From Sulfodiicoccus acidiphilus (lineage in GTDB: Archaea; Thermoproteota; Thermoprotei_A; Sulfolobales; Sulfolobaceae), in NCBI RefSeq assembly GCF_003967175.1, contig NZ_AP018553.1, forward strand, positions 1,909,982-1,973,981: a DNA stretch of 64,000 nucleotides. The letters are read 5' to 3'. Both the position numbers and the translations under genes were made by a program. This document shows, one piece after another, positions 53,516 through 62,092 of the stretch; position 1 is the first letter of the stretch, and the number at the start of each line of letters is the position of its first letter. The notes beneath the pieces are model-generated. The model worked only from the letters and a program-made list of their open reading frames with translations. It made no database searches and was not told the DNA's origin.

Positions 53516-54780
53516 ATTATTCCGTCCTCCTTCAACTTTTCAATCTCCATGGTCGACAACCCCAACACTGAACGATATACCTCTGCATTGTTATAGCCCA
53601 GAGGAAGGCCGGGGCTCACGACCGCACCTTCTGACGCCTCTATCTTGAAAGCCGAGCCTGGGATCTTAACAGCTGCTCCAGATGGAGTATTTAAGTCAAG
53701 CCACATACGTCTAGCTAGAACGTGAGGATCGGTAAGTTGTTCCTTCAGGCTTCTCATTACTCCCGCTGCTCCACCTACTGAGTTCACGATTCTCATCACC
53801 TCCTCACTCCCGATCGAGAGGAACCACGAGGAAACCGTTCTGTGTAGTTCAATACCGGCCTTGAGGAGCGGATCCCCGTCATCACTGAACTTCAACTCGA
53901 GTAGCTTATCTGGGTCCCCGATGGTTTCAACCAATTTTCTCCACGCAGCTAATCTAGCCTGATTAGTGGAGAACCTCGGATCTCTGGCCATGTCGGGTCT
54001 GCCGAAGTGCTCACAGAGCCTACGCCACGCCTCGTCGTTGTGAATTATAACATAAACCATCCCGTCTTTAGTCTTATAGAGGTACTCTGGGTAAAAGAAC
54101 ATCCCTGTCGGACCTACCCTATGGGGAAACCCTCCTAGGAAGTAAATCATGCTCTGTTGAGAGGCCAAGACGGCCACATCGAACATTGACATGTCTATCC
54201 TCGTTCCTTTACCCGTGAATTCCCTGAGTCTTAGGGCCGCTAGAATAGCCACCGCAGCGTAGGCCGGAGTCATTATATCTAGGATACCCATTCCTACCCT
54301 CGTCGGTTTATCGGGAAAGCCGTTAGTATCCATGAATCCGCTCATCGCTTCGACAGTGGGATCGAATCCCGGTAGTGCCGAGTATGGGCCAGTCCTCCCG
54401 TATCCAGTTGTGGACACATATATAATTTTTGGATTCACTTTACTTTGCTCCTCATATCCTATTCCCAATTTCTCAACAGTGCCTGGAGAATAGTTTTCAA
54501 TGAAAACGTCGGCCTTCTCGACCAACTTGAGGAGGAGCTCCTTACCTCTTTCCTTCTTAACGTTGAGAGTAATGAACTTCTTATTCGCGTTATAAGACAT
54601 GAAGTGAAGGGAGATGCCGTCTATTATGGGAGGAACGTATCTTTGAGGATCTCCCCACGGCGGCTCAACCTTTATGACCTCAGCTCCAAGTTCCGCCAGC
54701 AACCTGGAAGTGTAAGGGCCATTCCAGAAAACTCCCATCTCTACCACTCTGATTCCATCGAGGGGTCTCACAAACATCAC
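53512..54780 (-). CDS. Class III CoA-transferase (CaiB/BaiF)
   Basis: 422 residues: PLDGIRVVEMGVFWNGPYTS, LLAELGAEVIKVEPPWGDPQ, DVFIENYSPGTVEKLGIGYE and the catalytic aspartate in LPGFDPTVEAMSGFM. Normal length and intact. ATG 54780 overlaps the enoyl-CoA hydratase stop as ATGA, and the stop overlaps the next gene as TTGA. Partners with the hydratase in activating and degrading a carboxylic acid as its CoA ester; substrate unknown. Confidence 0.92.
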   Translation of the reverse strand: MMFVRPLDGIRVVEMGVFWNGPYTSRLLAELGAEVIKVEPPWGDPQRYVPPIIDGISLHFMSYNANKKFITLNVKKERGKELLLKLVEKADVFIENYSPGTVEKLGIGYEEQSKVNPKIIYVSTTGYGRTGPYSALPGFDPTVEAMSGFMDTNGFPDKPTRVGMGILDIMTPAYAAVAILAALRLREFTGKGTRIDMSMFDVAVLASQQSMIYFLGGFPHRVGPTGMFFYPEYLYKTKDGMVYVIIHNDEAWRRLCEHFGRPDMARDPRFSTNQARLAAWRKLVETIGDPDKLLELKFSDDGDPLLKAGIELHRTVSSWFLSIGSEEVMRIVNSVGGAAGVMRSLKEQLTDPHVLARRMWLDLNTPSGAAVKIPGSAFKIEASEGAVVSPGLPLGYNNAEVYRSVLGLSTMEIEKLKEDGII

Positions 54781-55555
54781 CTCCCTTTCATTCTAGGCGA
54801 TCTCTTCTCTATGAAAGCTTTCAGCCCCTCCTTACCATCCTCGGTGTTGAAAAGGAGAGAGGTGAGAAACGCCTCCGTGGAGTCCCTATGACTGAAGATC
54901 CTAGCCATCGTCTCATTAATGACCCTCTTTACATTCTTCACTGCTACCCACGCCCCCACCACAGAGTTCGCTAGTGCTTTAGCCTCGTCTAAGAGGTTCT
55001 CCGGCTCGACGACCCTATTGATCACTCCCGCTCTGTAGAGCTCTTCGGCCGTGAGGAATTCTCCAGTCCAGAGGAGCTCCTTAAGCTTATAAGGACCTAC
55101 ATTGCCGAGCAATTTCCTGAATCCCCCTCCTGGCGAAAGTCCTATTCTGATCTCGGGAAAGCCAAATCTTGCGTTCTTACTGGCCACAATTAGATCACAT
55201 GCCAAAGCCAGCTCGAAGCCTCCCCCAACGCATAGCCATTAACAGCGGCTATCACTGGCTTGTCCACTTCCTCAATCAGCTGGTAAAGCCTGTTTCCAAT
55301 TATCTGATGGTTAATATAGTCGTAAAGAGTCATTGTGAGGTATTCCTTCGCGTCTGAGCCGCTTGAGAAAGCCCTCCCTTCACCTGTTAGAATTATGGAG
55401 CTTACGTCCGTTCTTTTCGCCATTTGGTCAACGATCTCGTAGAGTCCCTTCATTGTTTCAGTATCCATGGCGTTTAATCTCTCTGGGCGGTTTAACGAAA
55501 CGATCGCCACGTTTTCTTCTACACGGCTATTGATGTTTTCCCTCCCAGACGACAC
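54777..55555 (-). pseudogene. Enoyl-CoA hydratase/isomerase, one-base frameshift
   Basis: Crotonase-fold protein. First part: ENVAIVSLNRPERLNAMDTE, SSIILTGEGRAFSSGSDAKE (oxyanion-hole glycine region) and VIAAVNGYALG. Then a run of five C on the plus strand (55222-55226), five G in the coding sense, where six would give YALGGGFELALACDLIVAS. The second part continues to the stop, with FGFPEIRIGLSPGGG and the FIEKRSPRMKGR end. Restored length about 259 residues, normal. GTG 55555 with a CTATTATATTA box about 17-27 bases upstream. First gene of the CoA operon. Confidence 0.88.
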
Positions 55556-55716
55556 GCCATAGAGTGATACTCCTAATATAATAGCTTCCTTATTTACCCG
55601 TAAACTACTAACTAGATAACATATTTATGCTGAAGGGTTGTGAAGGCACATATTAGGGAATTTACAGATAAAACTGCGTGTTTTTTAATAGTAACTCAAG
55701 TTAGACACCAGGGAGC

Positions 55717-57078
55717 ATGTCAGGTGGGGTGGGTAGTAAAAGGCAGGTCTCCTACAACGTTTTAGATAGAAGTAAGGTCATTGCCTTTCATAGGAGACTA
55801 GCAGTAGTAGCAGGTCTAGGACCTTTTTCGGACGCTATAAACCAGTTCGCGGCCTCATCGGCGTTAGTCGCGGTGCCGATCCTGTTCCATTTCTCAGCCA
55901 TATTGACCTCCTTAGTAATTGGAGCGTACTTCGCAGGAGTGGGAGCAGGAGGCTTCATAGGTGGCATCCTCACCGACACCTACGGCAGGAAGAGGATCTT
56001 CATTTACGACACGCTTGGTATGGCTATCTTCGCGCTGCTGAGCGCTGCGGCCCTCAACGGAATATGGTTCCTAATAACTCGAAGTTTATTGGGTTTCTTC
56101 ATAGGCATGGATTACACTGCAGCCGTTCCTCTCCTCTCTGAGTACGCGCCCTCCAAAGATAGGGGGAGACTTCTCACAATAGAAGCCCTCATGTTTAAGG
56201 TGGGTGAGGAATTCATCATATTGTTAGGGGCTCTCCTCACCATAGTGGTGGGGGTCCTCTCGGCTTGGAGGTACACTTTCATAGTGGGGGCAGTTCCTGT
56301 ATTACTAGCATTCTTCTTGAGGAGATCGTTTCCAGAGAGTTTAAGGTGGTCCGTCGAGAGTGGAAGGAAGGACAAGGTAAGGGAGACCATAGATACGCTA
56401 AGAAGACAAGGGCTCGAGCAGGAAGTGAGAGATGAGGAGCTCGGTTCCCCCTACGGGGTCAAGGACGTACTGCTTGAGTTCTTTTCACGTAGGAACGTGA
56501 GAGCGCTGCTTTACATCTTCTGGATCGGCACGTCCTACGCTCTAACTATTCCCCTAGTTGCTGCGTGGAGTCCAGTGATATTGGAAGCGTTAGGGGCCTC
56601 GGCCACTCTATCATTAATAGGGACGGCCATTATATCGGCGGCGGCAATAGTTGGCGTAGGGGTGGTGATGATCTACATAGACAAGATAGGACGAAGACTT
56701 ATAGGAACTGTGGGTTACATCCTTTCCGCAATAATCATGGGTATAGTTTATTCTAGTTACGTTTTTCACTTCGTAAGCATAGATCTCATTATAGCGTTGT
56801 TTACCATTTTCATGGGAATAAACGTAGGAACAATAGGAAGCTTGCAGTACGTTCCACCAGCAGAGGTTACCTCGACAAAGGTAAGAGGACTCACGGTTGG
56901 ATGGGACAAACTCTTCGAGTTCGAGATAGCCTTGGCCGCCTTGTCTATATACGCCGTTCTCGGACCAATGAATTCTACGCTCTTCGTTACCGTCGCGAGT
57001 ATCATATCTGCGATTATCATTTATTTGGTGAGTTTTGAGACTAAACAGAAACCGCTGGAACAGATTTCGTCAGCTTGA
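55717..57078 (+). CDS. MFS transporter
   Basis: 453 residues, twelve membrane segments. It starts with FHRRLAVVAGLGPFSDAINQF. Motif A is GGILTDTYGRKRIFIYDTLG after TM2; SEYAPSKDRGRLLTIEALMF follows TM4, and a second motif loop YIDKIGRRLIGTVGY is in the C half. ATG 55717 with TTTTTAATAG about 27-36 bases upstream. It is divergent from the CoA-transferase operon and probably imports its acid substrate. Confidence 0.88.
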   Translation: MSGGVGSKRQVSYNVLDRSKVIAFHRRLAVVAGLGPFSDAINQFAASSALVAVPILFHFSAILTSLVIGAYFAGVGAGGFIGGILTDTYGRKRIFIYDTLGMAIFALLSAAALNGIWFLITRSLLGFFIGMDYTAAVPLLSEYAPSKDRGRLLTIEALMFKVGEEFIILLGALLTIVVGVLSAWRYTFIVGAVPVLLAFFLRRSFPESLRWSVESGRKDKVRETIDTLRRQGLEQEVRDEELGSPYGVKDVLLEFFSRRNVRALLYIFWIGTSYALTIPLVAAWSPVILEALGASATLSLIGTAIISAAAIVGVGVVMIYIDKIGRRLIGTVGYILSAIIMGIVYSSYVFHFVSIDLIIALFTIFMGINVGTIGSLQYVPPAEVTSTKVRGLTVGWDKLFEFEIALAALSIYAVLGPMNSTLFVTVASIISAIIIYLVSFETKQKPLEQISSA

Positions 57079-57122
57079 ATTTCCAACAAAGAGTGCCCGT
57101 CATGGATTCCCTTAATGGTTTG

Positions 57123-57268
57123 AGCTTCATTGAATTTTCACGAATTTGTGTCCAATTCTGAGCCCTTGGACTTCTCTAGAGTCACGGGAAAACCCATTCA
57201 AATTCCCCCCAGCGGGAAGACCCCCACCTGCACCTAAAGGTCCTACTAACCCTTCTGGAAACCCACAT
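57123..57268 (-). pseudogene. tnpB 3' end with transposon right end, copy B
   Basis: On the minus strand: WVSRRVSRTFRC (zinc-ribbon part), then RDSREVQGLRIGHKFVKIQ and stop. The last 20 residues match copy A at 39010 (DSGEVQGLRIGYNFMKIQ), and the terminal AAAATTCAATGAAGC is the same right end. An internal deletion has joined the zinc ribbon to the tail. Confidence 0.7.
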
Positions 57269-57439
57269 CTGGACAGGACTCGGATGAAAGAACGTCTTAC
57301 CTATCCACCTCTCCCCCACGACCAGGGCCATCCTGTTCCTCGTCCCCATGGAGTCCATATCCCTCAGCTCGTTCTCCTTACCGAAGAGGTCCCTTCCGCT
57401 GGACTTTGGTTCGTCGACGAAGATTAAATTATCACCCAA
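57269..57439 (-). pseudogene. Archaeal AAA ATPase, N-terminal fragment
   Basis: From ATG 57439: NLIFVDEPKSSGRDLFGKEN then RNRMALVVGERWIGKTFFH with a Walker A (GERWIGKT). It resembles the first 50 residues of the ATPase at 37234-38316. It is cut exactly where the tnpB remnant begins (about 57268), so the ATPase gene was probably interrupted by that element. The 258 bases up to the next gene hold nothing I recognise. Confidence 0.6.
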
Positions 57440-57697
57440 CTAGTTAAACTCTCCGTCGATCACTGAAGGAATAGTCAGCGGCCCTTCGCCTCCGACGTCA
57501 ACTGTAAGGTTCACACCTAGCTGACTTCTGGAGGAACGGTAGAGGTACTCGAAGCTACGAAGAAGCTGGAAACCTAGCCCGGAGAACTCCGACCGGGTTC
57601 AGGGTTGAGGATGCGTCCATCTGACACATGTCCGTAAAGTGGGCCGGAGGTCGGTCTCCATGTAAATATTTTTAAATGTATAAACTCAACACTAAAC

Positions 57698-58342
57698 GTG
57701 TACAGTAGGTACCCTCTAAAGTTAGTCACTGTCACCCTAGAGCACGACAGGTGCTGGACGAGCTTCGTGAAGGAGGGCCAGATAAGGGTGTTGTCCCACG
57801 TCAACAACGGAACCTACGTGAGGGACGTGGTCGTGGGAGACATCGAGGCCGTGAGGACGGTGACGCGGCTCGATCCCTCAACCAGGGTGAAGGAGGTGGT
57901 TAACCTTAGGAGGTACGGGGACGTGGTGGTCGCTGACATACTTCTCAGTTACGACAACTCCACCGTCGCTCTCCTCCAGAAGAACGGCGTAGCGCTCCTG
58001 GAGCCTACCGTGGTTGAGGGAACTGAGAGCTGGAACTTCCTCGCCTACGAGTATCAGCTTAGGAAGATCTTGGAGGAGCTGGAGAGGGCAGCTTCGGTGG
58101 TGAGGGTGTCTATGACAGACTACGTCCCTCAGAGGGAGGTGGTGTTGAGCGACGACGAAGTGAGGGCACTTGAGGGAGCTATAAGTATGGGGTACTTCGA
58201 GGTCCCTAGGAGGCACAGGACGTGGGAGGTGTCGAGGAAGTTAGGCATGTCGCAGTCCACCTTCACCCTCCACCTGAGGAGGGCCCAGAGGAAGTTGGCC
58301 ACCAAGTTCCTTAATTCACTGCGGAGGAGCTCCTCTACCTGA
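57698..58342 (+). CDS. Bat-like HTH_10 transcriptional regulator
   Basis: 214 residues. The sensory part begins YPLKLVTVTLEHDRCWTSFV; the C-terminal motif is LSDDEVRALEGAISMGYFEV and RRHRTWEVSRKLGMSQSTFT, then LHLRRAQRKLA. GTG 57698 with TTTTTAAATG at about 57669-57678, 20-29 bases upstream. Likely controls the MaoC/acyl-CoA dehydrogenase or CoA-transferase genes around it. Confidence 0.82.
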   Translation: MYSRYPLKLVTVTLEHDRCWTSFVKEGQIRVLSHVNNGTYVRDVVVGDIEAVRTVTRLDPSTRVKEVVNLRRYGDVVVADILLSYDNSTVALLQKNGVALLEPTVVEGTESWNFLAYEYQLRKILEELERAASVVRVSMTDYVPQREVVLSDDEVRALEGAISMGYFEVPRRHRTWEVSRKLGMSQSTFTLHLRRAQRKLATKFLNSLRRSSST

Positions 58343-58550
58343 ACTCGTTTGCTATATCTGTAGATTTTGATTATGATGATTTCTCCATACAAGCATTATT
58401 CCTCAGATATTCTCGCATCCTTCCAAGGAAGAAATCATGCGCGGTGGTCTATTTGATTTAAGAATACTTTTAACTATGTGCACAATAAATGTTAGATCTC
58501 TTAGGCATTTCCACAGTCGAACTTTTTAGTTCTGTTTCACCCTCTAATGT

Positions 58551-59042
58551 ATGGAGTCTGGTCCCTTCTTCGAAGATTTCAGGCAAGGGCAGAAGTTCAG
58601 GAGTAAGGTGGGAAGGACTTTACTCGACGTCGACAACGTCTGGTTCACGCTGTTGACCAACAACAACAACCAGATCCACTTCAACCAGGACTACACTTCC
58701 AAGAACTTCCCTGGAGACCCATTCAAGGGTAGGCTGGTAGTGAACGGGTTCCTCACACTAGCTGTGACGGCGGGACTCCTAGTGGAGTACACTAGCGCCA
58801 TGGGGTTCATGTTGGGAGTAGACAACGTAAAGTTCCTCCAGCCAGTTTTCGCTGGAGACACACTTTACGCAGAGGCAGAGGTTACTGAAGTGAGGGAGTC
58901 CAAGTCTAGGGAGGGCTTCGGAGTGGTGAAGGTGAGGACGTGGGGGGTGAACCAGAGGGGGGAGAAGGTCATAGAGTTCGATAGGGCGTTCATGGTGAGA
59001 AAGAGGACAGCGGTGTGGACTGGAGAGAGGAGAGCTCAGTAG
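58551..59042 (+). CDS. MaoC-like enoyl-CoA hydratase (mesaconyl-CoA-hydratase-like)
   Basis: 163 residues, hot-dog fold. FFEDFRQGQKFRSKVGRTLL then DVDNVWFTLLTNNNNQIHFN, where the N...N-x-x-H stretch replaces the D...N-x-x-H of other MaoC proteins, as in mesaconyl-CoA hydratases. GRLVVNGFLTLAVTAGLL and FLQPVFAGDTLYAEAEV follow. ATG 58551 with CTTTTTAG about 25-32 bases upstream. Overlaps the convergent acyl-CoA dehydrogenase by 7 bases. Confidence 0.85.
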   Translation: MESGPFFEDFRQGQKFRSKVGRTLLDVDNVWFTLLTNNNNQIHFNQDYTSKNFPGDPFKGRLVVNGFLTLAVTAGLLVEYTSAMGFMLGVDNVKFLQPVFAGDTLYAEAEVTEVRESKSREGFGVVKVRTWGVNQRGEKVIEFDRAFMVRKRTAVWTGERRAQ

Positions 59043-60196
59043 GACTTGGGCAGGTCCAATGCGTGTGTGGCGAGAAAGGCCAGGGCCATGTTCTGGGAGA
59101 CAGGGGCCACCTTGTATAGCCTTGTCTCACGGAACTTCCTCTCCACCCCAGAGGAAGCGTACCCGTAACCTCCATGGACGTCCATGGCTACGTTAGCCGC
59201 GTCCCATGCCACCTCAGCAGCTAGGTACTTGACCATCGTAGCGTACTCCCCTGAGAGGTTCTGGTCAACACCGTCCACCACCTCCAAGGCCCTCCTGAAG
59301 AGGTGTTCCACAGCCACAGTCCTGGCATAGACGTCGGCTATTGGAAACTGCACTCCCTGGTTGGCCCCTATGGGTTTCCCAAACACGAACCTCTCCCTCG
59401 CGTACTCCGAGGCCTTCCTGACGAACCACCTAGCGTTCCCTAGCAGCTCCCCCGCTATCATGACTCTCTCCGCGTTTAACGCGGCCACGAGGCACGGGAA
59501 ACCCTTGTCCACCTCCCCCACTACGTCTTCTTCCCCCACCTCGAGCCCATCAACGTGGACCTCGTAGACGTCGGTGTTAGACATCGTTCTAATTTCGTCG
59601 TATTCCAGTCCCTTAGCTTCCCTCAGGTTCACCAGGAAGAGTGTTATCCCGTCCGTCTTCTTCTCCACGTCCTCAAGCCTCCTTGTACGCGCCGCGAGCA
59701 CCATGAGATCCGTGTGGCCCAGCCTCGAGGAGAACACTTTCCTCCCCTTCACTACGAACTTTCCTCCCTTCCTCTCTGCGAACGTCCTCATCCTGGTGGA
59801 GTCGGAGCCGCTCTCCTGTTCCGTTAGAGCGAGAGTCATCACCCTCGTCCCCTTGGCTATTGAAGGAAACCACCTTTCCTTCAACCTCTCGTTTGCGCAC
59901 TTCCTCAGCATGGACGTGAGGTAATATTGGCCGTGGACGAAGTAGGAGTTTCCCCCGAGGAGGTTTATCTCCCGTAGCAGGAGAGATGCCTCTCTCGTTC
60001 CCCTTCCACCACCTCCGTACTCCTCCGGTATGAGGAGCCCTCCTAGTCCTAACTCCATGAATTCCCTCACGAACTCCTCGGGGAACTCCCTCCTCTCGTC
60101 TGTCCTATTCCAGTAAGACTCGCCGTACCTGGACATGAGCCCCCTCACGGTGGTAAGGAGAACTTCAGTGTCCTCGTCCACCTGAAATTCGATCAC
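59036..60196 (-). CDS. Acyl-CoA dehydrogenase
   Basis: 386-residue flavoenzyme. LALTEQESGSDSTRMRTFAE (FAD/substrate signature), NADRVMIAGELLG-type helix (here NAERVMIAGELLGNARWFV), RFVFGKPIGANQGVQFPIAD and MDVHGGYGYASSGVERKFRE near the C-terminus. The loop glycine in VHGGYGY stands just before where the base glutamate of short-chain enzymes would be, with YASSGVERKFRE following. GTG 60196 with GCTTATAATG about 20-30 bases upstream. Confidence 0.92.
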   Translation of the reverse strand: MIEFQVDEDTEVLLTTVRGLMSRYGESYWNRTDERREFPEEFVREFMELGLGGLLIPEEYGGGGRGTREASLLLREINLLGGNSYFVHGQYYLTSMLRKCANERLKERWFPSIAKGTRVMTLALTEQESGSDSTRMRTFAERKGGKFVVKGRKVFSSRLGHTDLMVLAARTRRLEDVEKKTDGITLFLVNLREAKGLEYDEIRTMSNTDVYEVHVDGLEVGEEDVVGEVDKGFPCLVAALNAERVMIAGELLGNARWFVRKASEYARERFVFGKPIGANQGVQFPIADVYARTVAVEHLFRRALEVVDGVDQNLSGEYATMVKYLAAEVAWDAANVAMDVHGGYGYASSGVERKFRETRLYKVAPVSQNMALAFLATHALDLPKSY

Positions 60197-60449
60197 AGTA
60201 GGTGAGGTATGGGTCCGACATTATAAGCAATCGCGGGGGAACGCACGGAGTTCGACTCCTAACCTGTTCCTCCTCCAAGGGAAACCACAGACACGGATCG
60301 GCGTAGCGCTGAATGTAACTGGGGGTCCGCGCGTTTGGAGCTGGCGTCGACTCAGCTGGAGTGCCCCGCGCCTCCTCTCCGACCTCAAGGGTCTTTCCAC
60401 ATCCCTCCAGACAGCTTTTTCCTAAGAGTTCGGGTGGGGACGACGAACC

Positions 60450-61565
60450 CTACGCTCGCCTGTCCATCATCTTAACGATCCCCTTCCTGGCCATGTCCTC
60501 CACCTCTTCCCTACTGTAGCCAAGCTCCTCCAATACTTCGACCGTGTGTTCTCCTAGCCCAGGAGAGGGCCTCCTAAGGCCAACCCAGGTCTGGAGCGGA
60601 AAGTTGAGGTACTTGATCGCCCCGACTTCCGTAACCTCCCCGTACCTCCGAATAGCCTCCCCCAGGGTTAAGACAGGAGCACACGGTACGTCGTACCTCC
60701 TCAGGACGTCGATCCAGCGGTCTCTAGTCTCTCTTTCCATTTCCCTCTGGATCTCAGCAACCACGATCTCTTTCGCCCTCACCCTCTTCGAGTTGGTGGA
60801 GTACGCCTTCAGGTCCTCCCTGCCTATTGCGTCACAGAGCCTCAGGAACTGGGAGTCGTTGAAGACAGCTACGTAGACGTAACCGTCACTCGTCCTGAAG
60901 GCCTGGTAGGGAACGAGGTACCTGTGAGCTGACCCCGTTCTAGTGGGAGAGGTCCCTCCGTTTAGAACAGCGTAAGCGTCCTCCAGGGAAAGGTACAGCT
61001 GGGTCTGAAGCATGGGTACGTCGAGCAGCACGGGTCTCCGGTCTGAGGCGTACGCGTGGAGCACAGAGATCGCCGCCATCATTGCCGTTGTGACGTCTGC
61101 TATTGAGGTAGCGAACTTCGATGGAGGTCCGCCAGGGTAGCCGGTGAGATCCATGAGGCCACTCTCCGCCAGCACAGTTGCGTCGTAGGCTGGCCTATCA
61201 CCTTCCCTCCGCCCGTAACCTGTGATCGAGCAGTAGATCACCTTGGGGTTAACTCGCACCGCCTCTTCGAAGTCCACGCCCAACTTGGAGAGTGCCCTAG
61301 GCCTGTAGTTAGTCACCACAACGTCGGCCGTGGAGAGGAGCTCCTCGAAGATCTCCAGCCCCTCTTTCCTCTTGAGGTCTATGGAGACGCTCCTCTTGTT
61401 CCTATTTACACTGGCGAAGTAAAGACCCTTTACCCCCTCCAGCTCTATCTTCCGTCTGTCGTCCCCCTGAGGAGGTTCCACCTTTATTACGTCTTCCCCT
61501 AGCTCCCCTAATATGGTGCACGCTAGAGGGGCAGAGATGTTGTTACCTAACTCCAGGACTCTCAT
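60450..61565 (-). CDS. Class III CoA-transferase (CaiB/BaiF)
   Basis: About 371 residues from ATG 61565: MRVLELGNNISAPLACTILG, LGEDVIKVEPPQGDDRR, VVVTNYRPRALSKLGVDFEE, catalytic aspartate in RPAYDATVLAESGLM. The longer frame to 61604 adds residues without homology, and TCTATTAATTG lies about 20-30 bases before ATG 61565. Third CoA-transferase in 10 kb; with the acyl-CoA dehydrogenase and MaoC protein it makes a second activation/oxidation set. Confidence 0.9.
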   Translation of the reverse strand: MRVLELGNNISAPLACTILGELGEDVIKVEPPQGDDRRKIELEGVKGLYFASVNRNKRSVSIDLKRKEGLEIFEELLSTADVVVTNYRPRALSKLGVDFEEAVRVNPKVIYCSITGYGRREGDRPAYDATVLAESGLMDLTGYPGGPPSKFATSIADVTTAMMAAISVLHAYASDRRPVLLDVPMLQTQLYLSLEDAYAVLNGGTSPTRTGSAHRYLVPYQAFRTSDGYVYVAVFNDSQFLRLCDAIGREDLKAYSTNSKRVRAKEIVVAEIQREMERETRDRWIDVLRRYDVPCAPVLTLGEAIRRYGEVTEVGAIKYLNFPLQTWVGLRRPSPGLGEHTVEVLEELGYSREEVEDMARKGIVKMMDRRA

Positions 61566-62092
61566 AGTATCCACTACGGGGAGCCAATTAATAGAATTCT
61601 GCAACGTCGAACACTAGCCAGAGTGGGAAGAGCAGATCATGGGGGACCTGCACGGGCTAGGGCCATTACCCTCAAATGTTATTGTGGGCTAGCAGGTTAT
61701 TACCGCATAAAGTGCTGAACTATAAACTTTGCCCTGGAAGAGAGTAACCATGTTCAATTCGATTTTGAGTGGTGACGAGCTCGAAGTTGAGACGGTGTGG
61801 ATGTGATGTGCTAACTTCCTAAAGTTCCTCGGTACGGAGATTCTCCCGACTCCGTTCGTTCCAGTTAACGAGTGGCCTGCGCTTGGTACTGGGTGTGGTA
61901 GGGGAGGCCCCAGAGTGAAGGCCTAGGATAGCTCATCGGAGGATGGGATGAATAGGAGCCTCATCGCGATGGACTTTAATTGGTTACCCCTCTCCATTTG
62001 ACTCAGATTTCCTCCACCCAAGCCGAACCGATGGACGCGATTAGGATACCTCAACGAAAAGGTTATATTACTCAAGGTATTATGTATCTACA
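61566..62092. other. Intergenic stretch without a gene
   Basis: About 525 bases. Only the promoter boxes at both ends are recognisable: the minus-strand one for the CoA-transferase, and GGTTATATTACT at about 62061-62072 for the MFS gene (ATG 62093). Confidence 0.5.

Noticed and set aside
60236-60280. GGAGTTCGACTCC as a possible tRNA T-arm
   Set aside because: Only a four-base stem, with no acceptor or anticodon arms around it. No tRNA or rRNA gene was recognised anywhere in the window.
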